Assembly: GCA_013399875.1 (NCBI GenBank)
Contig: VXAZ01002119.1
Span: forward strand, 992,001 to 1,056,000
Origin: Gymnorhina tibicen
Lineage: Eukaryota > Chordata > Aves > Passeriformes > Artamidae
Length of the DNA stretch: 64,000 bases
Direction of reading: 5' to 3'
The position numbers and the translations under genes are program-made. Below, piece after piece: positions 36,661 through 50,000 of this stretch. Numbering within the stretch: position 1 is the first letter of the stretch; each line of letters starts with the position of its first letter. The notes under the pieces were generated by a model. That model was not told the origin of the DNA, made no database searches, and saw only the letters and a program-made list of their open reading frames with translations.

Positions 36661-39600
36661 TTGTTCTGCTGCTTCACATATGCTAGTACTTGGCATTAAG
36701 TATTTTGCTGTCAGCAGAACTGCTGCCTGATAGAGAATCTGTATAAAGTGCAGATCTCTTGATTCAGAATGGTCTTACAAGCTTAGATATGCAAACTATG
36801 GAATTGAGTTCACATTCTCTTAGAAAAATGAAGCCACAGAGACACAAATGCCAGCATTGCTGATGAAAACTGTTACTTTAAAGATATGATTGTTCAGCTT
36901 CAGATACCTTTTTTTTCCTCCCTGTTATTGAGAGGGAAATCATTAAGTATAATATAGCAAAACTTCTTAGACTTATTAGATTTCTCTAACACTTCTCAAT
37001 TCTTTCTGAAGCATTTGTGTGTTAAGGATATTGCAATGATTTGTGCATGCAGCTAAACTTTTATTAAGAAACCTTAGATGGCCACAGTGTTTACATGAGC
37101 TTTACAGTTTTGTATTGCAGTTTTATGATGTGTTCATGCACGCAGATCCTACTCCCATAGAGAGATTTACATGCTGCAGCCCTTCTCCCTCTCTTTTTAA
37201 GGTTTACCAAAGGTTAGTAACCGTTTTGAGGACTACTATCAGAGACACTCAGTCCTTTATTCTCTAACTATTGTTGTATGTCTTTATTTTAAATGAAGAA
37301 AGAAAAAAGCTTTCTGAAACTGAAAATTTGTCCACGTTTTGTGGTTGAGTCTTGTCCAAAATAAATATGATGAAAACTCCGAGGAAAAAATGGTATATTT
37401 TCCAAATACTTTTTTCTCCAAAGGTGAGTGTATTCAGTACTTGTAGGTTTGCAGTGCAGAACATTGATCAGTTCTGTACCACAGTGACATGTCCTGTTGG
37501 CACTGTATCCTGGGCATCACAGGATTAAGGGTGGTGTATTGTAGGTGCCTACTTTCTCACATACCCCTGCATCATCACATGAAATTAGAGCTTGAATATC
37601 ATATCTAGAGCACCAGTTTGCAGGATATTAAGACTGCTTGACTCTAGGCATCTAAAACAGGAATATTCAGAGTATCAAAGGTAAGCTCTTCCTCTGTGTC
37701 ACCCTGTAGAGTCACTAATACCTCTCCTTTTCCTTCACAAGTGTGAAGAGTAACTACCTACCTGTCAAAATGAGGCTAATAATATGCCTCTGGGAAAAAA
37801 ATATGATTTGGGGTAAGTGGCTAGTTCTTCAGTTTAAGATTAAGAATAAGGAGAGCAAGAAGATAAATTGCTTTATGCAAATTTAAGAGTGCCTCTCAGC
37901 CCTCTCCAGAGGCATTTTTCAAATTCTTTTCCCCACCAGACAACAGTACTAAATAACACACTGGGTCAGACTTGTGGGTAAGGTCATGGTAACAATACCA
38001 GGTGAGTAAGGCTTTTAATGAACTTTCATAGAATCTGGATCACTGACTCTCTATGAGGGGAGTTTAGATCACGATTTTTACTTGGGTCCTTCAGAATTGT
38101 AGTGTACATGTACACCAATATACAATTTGTGTAAATTAGGAATTGTCTGACATCTCTCTGTCTGTATTTGTGTTCTAATTTTAGGTTTACACTTGTGGTT
38201 TGGCTTGGTCAGGAGGCAAGTTTAGTTAGATGATAGTAAGTGTGACATTATGTCCTGTCCTGACAGATGCTGTATCACCATCCTGCTATTCTTAATACAG
38301 GAAACACAGTGTAGCATGGACATTCTAATGTATGGACAAATGAGGTTAGTGCACTGGCAGACACTGGAGCCTTTCAAGACAGAGCCCTGGGAAGATTTTA
38401 GGGCATTGCTTACTGGAGGCAAAAGGCTCCGTGATACTCAGCAGGTTTTTGTTTGGCTCAAGGCTCTGCCTTAGCAGCACAATGAAGTTCTGGGGTACAG
38501 AGGATGCACATACTTGCATGCACATGACCTGCTTTCCTTTGTGTTTCTCTCCCTCCTGTTTGATTCTGCAAAGGTGAGGACATTTTTTAGCAAGATGCAC
38601 AAACATCTGTTTAGCTATGCAGCTTTTTTCCTCTTAGTTAGCATCTCTGAGATTCTGTATTTACACTTCTCGGTAAAATAGGCTGTCAGGATAACTTATG
38701 CATGGAATGCTCTATTTAAAGTTGTGGGCCTCATTCTTCTTGGATTTACACACAGAGTGGAAGTAGGGCCTGATGGAAGATAGTAAATTAGAGGAAATTT
38801 GATCTTCCTCTGAGAGAAATAGTTGAAGTTCATCAACTCAATGTAAAACTGACCAACTTTCAGAAAAAACAGCAAGGGAAGATTCCTGCTTCTGGTATAA
38901 TATGGAGACTGAACATTTCCATGCTTTTTCTGTAAGATATGCATGTTCTTTTAGGCCAGTCAATCTTTTGTTCAGGTTGTACCACTGACCTTTAAACTGA
39001 AACATTAATAGGAAGGAATACAGGACTGGCAGATGCTGTGGTGCCAATGTGAATTACTCATTTACAGCAGCTTGAGAGTAAGATTGATGATCCTGTGAGC
39101 ATTTTAAAGAGCATAACCCAGAAGATTAATCTAGTGAAAAATATTCCAGAGAAACACAATTGCTGAGAGAAAGATAATCTAGAAAAAAATGTCTTGTATC
39201 ATCTTTATGGTTTTCTTTACAAAGTTGTCTGGAAAAGATTGCTATAATTAGTCTCCTGAGAAAGTGGTATTTTAACTTTTTTTTTTTTTTTTAATTGTAG
39301 AAGATTCTGCAACTTTATTTCAGACATTTCATGCAGGGTATTTTCCCTCCAGTTCTTAAATGAAACACTCAAACAGCCTGTTCCCAGACAAGCAGGCTGT
39401 GTGCAGTATCATTGATTTCACTGACAGTTCAGAAAACAGAGATCTCATAGGATGAGTCTTTGACAGTATCAGTATGAAGTTCACTAAGTAAACTCTGAAC
39501 TGTGTCTGAAATGACAGCCCAAATCTCTCAGCTTCACATAGAATTAGCGTTTACTTAGATAAGCAATTTTAATTTCTCGCTTTTAAATATAAGGTAGTTT

Positions 39601-39938
39601 CTACTGCTTTGAGTTTTGTAAAAGCGTAATTTTTAAGTGCTTTTATATTAAGTAGTTATATTAAATGCTGGAAAGGAACAAGGTCTAGAACTTAGAGAAG
39701 ACCCACCCCTCCAGCATGTTTTTTCTCCTTAGCTTTTTGTTACAGGCATTGCTCTGTTTGAAAGAATGAAAAGCTTTTCTGCTTGGGACAAAGCTGAATG
39801 TCTGGTTTGCAAAATACTTACCAGGCTGATTCTAGGTTGAAAATTCAATCTCTGCTGGACTGAAAGATGCTACAACTTTAACAGATAAGAATGAAAATTT
39901 ATAGTATTTTCACATAACATATTGTAAATCAGAATGGC
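36661..39938. other. Gene-free AT-rich stretch
   Basis: No repeat family is recognised. The 74-codon plus frame at 37043-37267 contains a weakly exon-like part (37121-37201). A 16-base T run lies at 39277-39292. Frames at 38222-38606 on both strands are short and unremarkable. Confidence 0.55.
39277..39292. repeat. Poly(T) tract, 16 bases
   Basis: An uninterrupted run of 16 T. The flanking sequence is not a recognisable retrocopy. Confidence 0.85.
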
Positions 39939-40117
39939 TGTTGTGGTTTAACCCCAGCTGGCAACTCAGCCCCACATAGTTGCTTGCTCACTGCCTAACC
40001 AACAGGATTGGGGAGAGAGTCTGAAGAGTACAAGTGGAAAATTCATGGGTTGAGATAAAGACAGTCCAATAGATAAAGCAAAAGCCACTCACGCAAGCAA
40101 AGCAAAACAAGGAATTG
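39939..40117 (-). mobile_element. 3' end (R/U5) of an avian ERV LTR, minus orientation
   Basis: The plus strand starts TGTTGTGGTTTAACCCCAGC and continues GGCAACTCAGCCCCACATAG, GGGTTGAGATAAAGACAGTC, AAAGCAAAAGCCACTCACGC and AAGCAAAGCAAAACAAGGAA. This is the reverse complement of a widespread avian LTR whose sense strand ends in GGGGTTAAACCACRACA. Homology stops at about 40117, so U3 and the promoter are missing and only about 180 bases of the 3' end remain. The left edge at 39939 fits the true LTR terminus. The loss of the other end prevents finding a target-site duplication. It is a different family from the 1990-2520 copy. Confidence 0.85.
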
Positions 40118-42802
40118 GTTTTCAAATACTTAATGACTTTCTGTGAAGCACATCACCTGGCTGTTCGTATTTCTTATCTTATGCAACAAAAATTTGGTAC
40201 AACTGCACTTCCCCAGAATCCTGATAATGTATAAAGCAAATCTTCTTTCTAATTACCTTAGATGTAAATTTAAGGAGCAATGCATAGAATGTATAATTAA
40301 TTTCTGTCAGGACGCCAATCTAGATATTTACATATTCACATTATAAATACATAACTGGAGGCAAAAACTGCCTAATTTCTATTGCAATTATCTCATCCCT
40401 AAAAATAATAAAAGTATGAGCCTTATTTTATAGGCAAAAGATTAATTGAATATGGTTTTGTTTCATTATTCCCTATACAGGAATTTGCTTGGAAATACCC
40501 AGAATAGTAATACAGTCAATATTTGTAAACTTTCCACTGGCTAAACATGGGCTAAAAGGAAGGAGAAATTGTTTTATATCGTCCAGTTCATTGGCAAATT
40601 TTCAAGCAGGGATTCTAGTGCAAACCAGGATGAGAATCTGGTGAGAAGCTTCAGTCACCAACCAGGGAAGCTTGGGCAGCTGCACAGCACTAACCACACA
40701 ACTGTAGGTTTCATTATGAATGTTACCGTTCCTAGCCTGGGATTTAAAATCTGGCTTGTAGCAGCAATTCCAGTGTGCTGTTTCTCAATAATTGTGTTGC
40801 AGCCTGTACTTATCACTTAGACACTCTGATCAAGAAAAAGTTATTGCCGTCCATGTTCCAAGATGAAAGTATTTCATGCCCAGAGCTGTGTTGTAGTGGC
40901 ATGTCATTTATGTGAAAGCCACACAAGCTTTACATGCTTCCAACAACAGTGAATCATTTGAGGACTCAGTGACATGTGAGATAAACTGTAATTCAATTTC
41001 ACCCACCAAAGATTTTTTTCTTAATGCAACTTAAAAGATCAAGGACTTGCTTTTTATTTCTTCTCAAACTATAAAATGGTATTTCCTAGATTTGAAATCT
41101 AGTCAGAGTCCCTATGCAAAGGGATATTTTGTATATCCAACTATTCTTCCACCAGTGTGTTCACACTAAAACTAAAATTAGGATTAAAGAAGATAACCTG
41201 CTAAGATTTTTTTCTACTTTCAAATATTTGGTCCTCTAATTTATGCTTCTGAACATTATTATCTAATAACTTCTTGTATATTTGGAGATCACCACTTTCT
41301 TAGTTTTCAAAATATATTAATAGAAACATGGAAGTTCTTTCTGGAACACTCAGTGATAGGTATAGGGTCAAACTAGATTACAAGATTTACATGTTGATAT
41401 CAATACTCATATACAATATTTAAAACTCATGGTATAACATATATGAGAATTTTTCAGACATGAATTTCATGGTAGTGTTTTTTTTCACGTTGAAGAACCC
41501 ATGTGGATGTGCTCTCCAATAACTGGTCAGTATTTTCCTCTGTTTCCCTTAGAACTGTTTTGGAGAAAAATATCTGTTTTTCACAGGAAAACACAATTCT
41601 GTCAAATTTAAAATGTCAGTTTAACTGAAATTTCAAACAGGCAAGAAGGTCAAGAGAAATCATTAGGTTTTCTTACAGAAAAGAGGTGCGGGAGAGTATG
41701 ATCAGGTAAAGTAATACTTCATTTGGAGTTTTAGCAGTAAAAGGATATGATGAAGATGGATAAAATAAAAATCAAACTGAACCAAAATTATTTCATTCTG
41801 GAGGGACAGATGAATATCCAAGTACTTCTCTGCAAAGTACCTCCTGGTAGAATTTCAGACAAATGCATTTCTAGATTGTCCATCTTTTGTTAATTTCAAA
41901 TAATTATATTGAAGAAAGGTTTTGACCTTCTTTAATCTTCAAATCAAGAGGAATTTTTACACTCTTCTGAAAAGCAAAGGCTTTAGTTTAGGTGTTAAAT
42001 AGTTGATAGTTTCTCTTAGTCTCACTTTACGAATTATGTAATTTTTCTGTAATATTTACATTAAGGTGCTCGCAGGAAATCTTTGAGTATTTATCATCAC
42101 CATCCAAATCTAATTAAAGTATATACAAAAATCTTGATTGCCCTTAGAGAGTGAAACTTTACCGCAGATCTCTAGGCAACTGCTATCACCTCTTGTTTCT
42201 ATTATGTTCTTCACAATTATTTTCCCTTACTAGATGTATCTGTATAAACTTTGCCAAATATATATAGATTTACATGTGCTTTTTAGTGGAAAGAAGTAGA
42301 TAGCTAATATCAATGTTTTCCTCACATGTTTATATGCAAGTCTTCTCTTTTCTCTTTACATTCCTCATTGTCATGTGTCCCCAAGTTCTCCATGCACAGT
42401 ATTGGTGTCCTATCAACATGTATCTTGCTCAGTTTATTTTTTTTTTTTTTTTTAATTTATTCCTCTTGTCTAATCAAGGAGTTAAGGTAAATTGAGTCAC
42501 CTGTTCTGCACCTAATTGATTCTTCTCCTTAATTGTCACGGCTGGTTTGAACAGACAAGCAGAACTAACCCTGCTTTAGGCAATGTATTTAATTCCCCTT
42601 TACCTTATTGGTTGTATTTTTTTTCCTCAGAAATTGCAAAGTTATATTACATGAGCACTTGCTATTTATTAACTCAGCCAGTGCTTGGAATATGGGAAAT
42701 ATGCCCAAGATTATGGAAAAGCTAGTGAGGACTGAGTCTCCCAGGCAGCAAAATTCATGGCATTGCCATTCTGTTTAGCCCATTATGAAATAATCTGGTT
42801 AG
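40118..42802. other. Gene-free AT-rich stretch
   Basis: Nothing is recognised. The longest frame, 83 codons at 40569-40820 plus, has a hydrophobic C-terminal part but no family likeness. A T run of 17 lies at 42437-42453 and a short palindrome TTGATATCAA at 41394-41403. Confidence 0.6.
42437..42453. repeat. Poly(T) tract, 17 bases
   Basis: An uninterrupted run of 17 T in AT-rich sequence. Confidence 0.85.
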
Positions 42803-42807
42803 AACAA
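42803..42807. repeat. Target-site duplication, left copy (AACAA)
   Basis: AACAA immediately precedes the TG terminus of the solo LTR and matches the five bases after its CA terminus at 44036-44040. Five-base duplications are usual for ERV3/ERVL-class integrases and occur in some others. Confidence 0.75.
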
Positions 42808-42952
42808 TGTCGTGGTTTGACTCTAGTTTAAACACCAAACACACGAAATCCAATTATATGCATAAGGGGAATATGGATTTATAGAGGAGAATGTAAAGGA
42901 ACTTCGGGGCAAAACAAGGTCCACACTCAAACAGTTACAATATACAGAAAAG

Positions 42953-42958
42953 TTTATT
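42953..42958 (-). promoter_or_regulatory. Solo LTR polyadenylation signal (minus strand)
   Basis: The minus strand reads AGTAATAAACTTTTC. GT-rich sequence follows about 25 bases downstream. It sets the orientation of the LTR as minus. Confidence 0.6.
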
Positions 42959-43489
42959 ACTAACAGAATGAAAGTGAAAAAAAGAAAAGGTAACAAATCA
43001 AAGCAAACCTTTAAACATCTTACTTTCCCAGTGCCTCCTTCTTCACTAGAAACCTTTCACAAGTGAAAACAAAACAAAAACATGTGATTTTTGGTCAGAG
43101 TTGCACTTTTTTTAAGACTCTTTTCATACTTAAGAGGTTCTTATACTGTGCCATAGAATGTTCACAAACCAACAGTTCAGTCTGCCTGGAGAAACAATCT
43201 GGAAAAGTGAAAAAGGTATCTCTCCCAATAATCTTTCGCAGTCTTCCCACACTGACAAGTCATGGGCCACAGAAAAAAAAAAATGGCGTTTCAGTCTTTT
43301 AAGGATGAGTTATCTCAGCCTGAAAGCAAAGGTTCTCTGCTTCGAATTTCTAATAGCTTCTCACAACTTCTATGTGGCCTGGCGTGGGCCTTTCTTTAAA
43401 GTCACAGGCTGCATAAGGATTCCCATCCCCCCAGGTTTTTCAAATGGGTTAAAGTTCTTTCTATGGCTTTGCAAGAAGCATTTTTAAGC

Positions 43490-43900
43490 TCCGCGCCAAA
43501 AGCGCGGCCGCCCTCTTTTCCCGTTGCCATCTAGCTTCCATCCCACGTGGTCTCGCCCATTCCCCTCTGTTTCTGACCTTGGGGTCGCCACGTTCAGCTT
43601 CGTCCCATGGGACTTTACTTTTCTCTTCCTTCCTCACTGACTTGAAAGAAAGGGTGTCCTTGTCGGCTGCGGCGTGTGGCGTTTCTTCGGTTTTGGCGAG
43701 AGCTGTGCTGGATGCAAGGATGCCCCCCAGTCCCGTGCGAGGTCTTGGTGGTTTCAGCTCATCTCGGCCATGCGGTCTCGGTTACCCCTTGCCCGCGGAG
43801 CGGGGACAGCTCTCCCCGGGCGGGCCAGGGCCGGCCCCGCGCCGCCGCCACGCCAAGGGGTCGACGGAGCGCTCGGCCCGGGCCCAGGCCCTCCAGCCAC
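43490..43900. promoter_or_regulatory. CpG-rich block within the solo LTR
   Basis: Dense CpG dinucleotides occur here, for example in CCGCGCCAAAAGCGCGGCCG and in the 43795-43880 region, against a surrounding AT-rich, CpG-poor background. It is by eye the only CpG-island-like segment in the window. Its promoter role is inferred from its place in the LTR. Confidence 0.7.
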
Positions 43901-43952
43901 CCCTCCGCCTTTAAGGCAAGAAACAAAGAGACACTTCCCCCCCTTGCTTCTC

Positions 43953-43960
43953 TATAAATA
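43953..43960 (-). promoter_or_regulatory. Solo LTR TATA-like box (minus strand)
   Basis: TATAAATA on plus reads TATTTATA on minus. The CCAAT box at 43991-43995 is upstream of it in minus orientation by about 30 bp, a common U3 arrangement. Confidence 0.55.
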
Positions 43961-44035
43961 TGCGATTGCAGAGGCGTTACCAGCCCTCTCATTGGGTTAG
44001 CAACTTGTCCATCAAACAAGTTTCAACGTACCACA

Positions 44036-44040
44036 AACAA
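44036..44040. repeat. Target-site duplication, right copy (AACAA)
   Basis: It repeats the five bases at 42803-42807 directly after the CA end of the LTR. Confidence 0.75.
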
Positions 44041-47000
44041 ATACCTGCCCATAATACGCCAGTTTTCTAGAAACATCAGAGAAATTAAACTAAAATAAAG
44101 AAGTAAGGGAAGAAACAAATGTAAAAGTTCAGACTGGATAAAACGGAACTATGAACCTGAAAAAAAAGCCATGAAGAAAATTGTATTAGAACTGTAGCTA
44201 TGCCTATGAAATTGGAGAAAATCATGACTTTGAGAACTTACCCAGTTCTTCCTGAATAAGGTTCTGCAGCTGAAACTGGATATGCCTCTCCTTAGCTTTT
44301 TCTAGGGTCTGTGCTGTGGCACTTCTGATTACAATTTTTAAGCATACAGTTGGTTGCTCAAGGGAGTTAAAATCTTGGCAAACTAAGTTCTTGGAACGTT
44401 TCTATTTGCATGTAATTATTTGAGGATCTTACACGGTATATAGTTAGAAACAGCACATTATTCATAAGTGCCCCGATGAAAGAGTGTTAAATAGTTACAA
44501 AATACCCTGCAAATTTGCAGATGCTGCCTCATGGTCATATCATGCATATCTGATAGCTTTCATCAGGGAAATTCAACCAACAGTTGGAAGGGTATTTAAT
44601 CTCAGCTTCAAGATCTGTTTTGTTCTTGCTCCTTTGTTTTTCTTTGCATTTCATTGCTTTATATAGTTTTCTAACCATGGTGTTTCACATCCTACTTTCC
44701 ACGTTACACACAATATATGAAATGTAATTTCTGGACCTATCTAGCCACTTTGTGGCTAACCATACCCTTTTCCTATTGGCATTAAATCTTCTTCAATGAA
44801 GATGAAGAAGCATTAGAAATCAGTATGGTGTTGCATGTGTTGCTTCACAAACAACTGATTCCTCCTGAAGCACTTTTCATGAGTGTATGTCCATCAGATC
44901 ACTCAGACAGAAAGATTTGGCAAGTGTAGGCTGGGGTGGAATGAACTGTAATTAATACCTGCTGGTGGCAAATTCATACTATTTCCCTACATTTGTAGCT
45001 TCCAAGATTAAAGGTGAAATACAGCAATAAATGTTCATCTGTTGGAATGATTATGCAAGTTATCTGGCACCCCCGTCAAATGGTCTCTTTACATCCATCT
45101 AGATGGGCTTTTGTCCGCTTTTTCTTGGATCTCCTCAATTTCCTTCCTTCTCTTTCCATCTTTTGTTCGTCTTTCTTTCCACTCCTGAGTTTCCTTCCAT
45201 TATTCCTTGCTCATTCTATATTTCAGAATTGACAGAAACAGAGCCAAACCCGAGCATTCTTAGAGGAACACTGTTGGGACCAATCTAACATGTAAACTCA
45301 GTTTGATATATAAAATTCAATGAAGAAATTATCCAGCCTGGCAGAGCAGAAGACAGGACATCATAGAAATGTAATTAAACAAATCACGGAATTGAGACCT
45401 TCACACTTCACCTCATTTTCCCTCTAATTTGATTATTATTGTGTGAGGATATTTTCTATGGTATTACTCTCTGTTTTGTCCCATTTTAGAAATGTCAAAA
45501 CACTAAGTGATTGCCTTAAGGAAAATATTTTTCTACTCTCTAACTTCCCATTTTATGACATAATGGAAGTAAATTTTTGAATATACATACAGTTCTCAGT
45601 TTTGTCATAATGAATTTATGGGGTTTGCTGAATAAAAACTTTAACTTTTACACAGTAAAATGCTCCATACAGTCTTCTTTATAAAGTAGAAATAAAACTA
45701 TTTTAAAATGAGAAATACTAAATCAGGTTTACAAAACTTGATTATTTGATTTCTGGGTACTTGGTGAAATTGGGTAATTTTTTAATCCAATGCTAGCTGA
45801 CCGTAAATAAAATTAAAAAAAGAAATCCTATATCTAAAAGGAGTGCTCAGAAGCTATTTTAAAGAAAAGCTCAACCAAATATGTCAAAAGGTTGTTTTGG
45901 CAAGATATTCTTGATGTTTTTTACTTTCAGAAAATAGAATAGTGATGCATTACTATTTAATGTCTTTTACTACTACCTTGACACCCTTTGGTGAAAGACT
46001 AATGAAACTTTTTTTCAGGAAATCTCTTTTTCTCTTCTGTGCTGTGTTGTACCCCTAAAGACTTCAGTTCAATAATTTCTACCATTTTACCTCATTTGAA
46101 GTTTTGTTTCAAAACAAGATCTTCATCTTCCTGTTCATTTCCAAGTACCTAACATAGTGTGAGAACTGTGTTGGTGGTTCTCTGGCAGAAAAGTGAAGAT
46201 ATATGTTCTGTGTGTTATGGTGTGACATAGTATGAGCCTTTCTAGGCTAGAGAGTCATTCTCTAGTCCCATGAATACATAAGTGGAAGATCTTCAAACAG
46301 GATGGATTAATAAATCAGTGTTTTATCTGCTAAGGTTGTGCTCTCAATAATGCCACTGCAAATGAAAATATCTCCATTGAATCTGAGAGACATAGAAGAG
46401 TGGTAAAGGTACAAGAGGAGGCCCACACCCCAGGACTGTATGCTCAATCAAATTAGTTGAGCAGATGGTGTTTAGAGAGGCATGCAGAAAACAAAAGGCT
46501 CTGGGGAAATGAAATTAAAAACTCTTAAACCAATGCAAAAATAATAAACAATTGTATAATCTTCTTTTAAGTGAGGAGAAGCCATGGAGGCTAAAGGTTC
46601 TCAAGAACTTTAAAAATAATTTTAAAAAAACCAAAAAGTTCCTAAAGAAAGTGTCATACATAAGCATGATCATACTAAATGAGAAAAATATACTGGATAG
46701 GGAATGTGGAAAGATCAGTAGTGGAAAGATCAAAGACAAGTAAAAAAAGAAAGTGAGAAAATATCTATCCAAAGAGTTTCTTTTTTCCCTCCTTTTCCTC
46801 TGCACTTCCATCATTTTAGTCACAGCGTCCTGGCATTGCACAGCATCAGGCTGTGATCACTGGCAGTGTTAATTGGTAAGGTACGCCCATCTGTATCCAC
46901 AAAGGAGTTCCTTCAAGGCCTAAATTTTAATTGTTTGGAACGTTTTTTTTCTGTGATTAAATGGAGAAACTGTAACCAAACCATCCTAGAGACAATACTC

Positions 47001-50000
47001 CCCCGAAGCAATCAAGGTGATGAACCATTCAGAACAATGGCATGAGAGCCTGAACTGCCATTTTGTGAATAAATTCTCATTTTAGCTTTCAAGACATTTT
47101 AGATCATCAAGCGCTTATCCCTTGGGGGAAGAAAAGTTTTATGGGCAAATCCCAAATTTGTCAAAGGTAATTTATTGAGTTTGTAGCTTCTTTTATATCA
47201 GATATAGGGATCCATAGGCATTTTGTTGCTGTACAATGACAGCTTCCTAAACAAATATTATAATTTCCTTCCTTTCCAAAGAAGAATCAGAGAAAGTCAC
47301 AGTACCTCACTGGATCAGCACACTGTATTTGTAATTGACTGTCCACTGAAGACTTGAGAATATGTTTACTAATTTAGAGATATTTCAAAGCCAACTGAAA
47401 ATATTCTCATACTTCATGTAGCAGTGTTTTGCTTTTAACATTGCAAATGAAGATGAGAAATTTGCATAAAAATTAAGAAAATGAGATACAGTTTCATGAA
47501 CATATATACACTGTCTTCAGTCAGATAGCTCTATGCCACCAAAGCCAGTAGGGTTACCCACACAGCTAATGTGCAAAGCTGTGCTTTCAGTGGTGAAACC
47601 AGACAGAGGAATACTTTAGCTGTCTGTTGCTATATTAATGTCTTAAAGAGCACTCAATTACTCCAGTGGTTTTTCTCTTCTTGGTAATTATCCTTACTCT
47701 CATGGTCTATTCTACAGATTGCCTATGATGCCTCTCCTTAAAGTTGTCTATCTAGAGGGTACAAAAATACTAATGATGTTTTTTAGCTCATAGTATATCG
47801 CTGAAATAAATATTTGCAGGTGGATGTTGCAATCATTACTAGTTCAAGCTTAATGAAGAGAGTTCAAAATGAACTTCATTATTGAATTCTACTTTTAAAT
47901 CACTTTGTAATTTTTCACAGTGTGTTGGAAAGGTTTATTGTTTTGACTTGAAAATTGAAGAAAATCCCAGTCTATTTGGTTTTATGGAAATCAACATTAG
48001 AATAACATGTAGTTCACATTTAACACTTAAGAATATGTTGCTGTGTGAAAATTATGAGGCGTTCTGGTTTAATAAGCCAGTTTATATAAACAAAGATGTT
48101 ACTTTTTATTGTGTTGCAGTCTGGGATACAAGAATAGATCAGGAAATATAAACTATTTCCAAAACTTCAGTTGTTTGATTTCCATCATTATTTTACGAAA
48201 ACAAAATAAGAAAAAAAAATCATAAAACCCTTACGAAATTGTATTCCTGGTCCTTCCAAAACAAGAATGCATATTATTTTGATGCATAAATTTCCATGTC
48301 TCTGTTCTTTTTTTTTTTCCCCCCCAAATATATACATATATATTATTCCTGAAACATTATTTTTATTCTTAGAATATCTTCCACTTCCCAGATCATCAAG
48401 TGGTCATCTTTTTATTCTTTCCTGATGATGCAATCACTCTAGTCCAGCTTTCCAGGTACTGAGCCACTTCTGTTCTACTGTTAGAGGTATCGTAATTTTG
48501 AGCCCAAATTTTGCAAAGTCTTATGCTTGTCTGCGAAAGTTTGGCAGCACTTTCTCATTCTGAATAGTTGATTTTTTAGTGTCTCCCTCATGGTTTGAAC
48601 AGTTCTTTCATCCAGAAACAAGGAAGATTAATATAACAGAAAACCTCTTGCAGTAAATAAACATAATAAAAATACAACTACAGAGCTACAGGAAAATGTT
48701 GGTGAGTACAAGGTCAAGTGAAGAAACAGGACTCATTTATAACTCATGACCTGTACAGATGTAATGCAAAAGATGCAAATGAGGCGTGACTTTGGAGGGG
48801 GTTTTGATTTTTTTTTTCCCTTGGCAGAAGCTATTATGTGGTTTTTTACAAGTGCTTACAAGCACATTATTTTTGTTTGTCATTAAAGAGATCCAGCTTG
48901 CACTATCCAATGTTGCCATATAGAAAAATTCTTCTAAAAAATCAGTGAGGCTGATTTTCACTGGGATGAAGACTCTCCATTCTTTCAGTATGAGTTAGTA
49001 TATGGCTCTATTTTGCAAAGATGTACACATCTTATAATTATGCACTTTAAGAATCTGATTGCTTTTAATGGTGCTAAGCAAAATACAGAAACCAGTGCAA
49101 GTAGTATATTTTTCCAGTCAAAGGTTTACAAAACTGTATTAGCAAATAGAAAAATAGAAAGGACACAAGCCTTATTTTTTAAAATTCCTTTAATGATGTC
49201 AGAGCCCTGTGTATGGAATTGTTATTGACTGCACTAAGAATCTATCCATTGTATACAAATCATTATAAAGCCTCTGTGCTTTCTTCCAGAAATAAAACCT
49301 TTTCCTTTTTTTATAATTGAAAATGACTTGTATAGGGAGATAAAGAATAGTTAATAGTTATTGGTAATAGAAAAGCCATCCTTTCTTTTCAGCCCAAAAA
49401 AGTATTCTTTAGAATGGCATGAGATTTATTTCTCGCAAAATGTTATTAAAAGTTGCTGTGGCCTGTAAAAATCTTGTGCAGACTAAACTCATGTCAAAAC
49501 TTGTTCCTGTGGTGTTACTAGTGTCAATAAAAATAAAAAAGGTTAAACTCTTCACCTTCCATAGCACAGATTATCCCTGTTTGGCTGGGATTTTCCTTTC
49601 CACTGTGAACTCACATGTTAAATGCTCCTGTTTTACAGATAGACTGTTGTAAAATAATTATCAGGTTTGATACCTTTAATCAACTTTCACGTGCCAATAT
49701 AAATCAGAACTTTTGCTAGTCTGGCATATTATTTCAGTAAGGAAGTGTAATATTCACTCACCATGAGGTAGACATCTAAAATCAGTTGAATTAATCACAC
49801 CTCTCCAGGGACCATAGGGGCATCAAAAGTAACTCTGATGCTACACATTTGGGCAGATAAAACCACTGCAGAAATTTCTTTAAGGAATTTTGTTCGCAGG
49901 GGATCAGGTCAGTGCCAAAATGAAGTCTTATCTCCTGGAAGGCTGGAGTGTGTCCTTGGTGGCATGGCACTGGATTTGATGTCTGCATTTTCTACTCACA

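Larger units (their letters stand above)
42808..44035 (-). mobile_element. Apparently complete solo LTR of an avian endogenous retrovirus, minus orientation
   Basis: The element runs from TGTCGTGGTTTGAC to GTACCACA on the plus strand: TG...CA termini with imperfect inverted ends, 1,228 bp, flanked by AACAA on both sides. In minus orientation the parts fall in LTR order. A CCAAT box lies at 43991-43995, TATTTATA at 43953-43960, then a long CpG-rich leader (about 43490-43900), an AATAAA at 42953-42958 followed by a GT-rich stretch, and an ending CAAACCACGACA like the U5 end of the 39939 family. No gag, pol or env sequence is present, so it is a recombinant solo LTR. The TATA to AATAAA distance of about 1 kb is long for an R region, so the true start site may lie elsewhere. 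Plus frames of 93-111 codons at 43579-44000 are products of CpG-rich LTR sequence. Confidence 0.85.

Noticed and set aside
43579..44000. Proline/arginine/alanine-rich ORFs of 93-111 codons on plus
   Set aside because: They fall in the CpG-rich part of the solo LTR, where GC-rich sequence lacks stop codons. There is no homology.
47882..48151. 89-codon plus frame with protein-like look
   Set aside because: It begins with TTG and not ATG, has no family likeness and lies in AT-rich sequence without splice signals at its ends.
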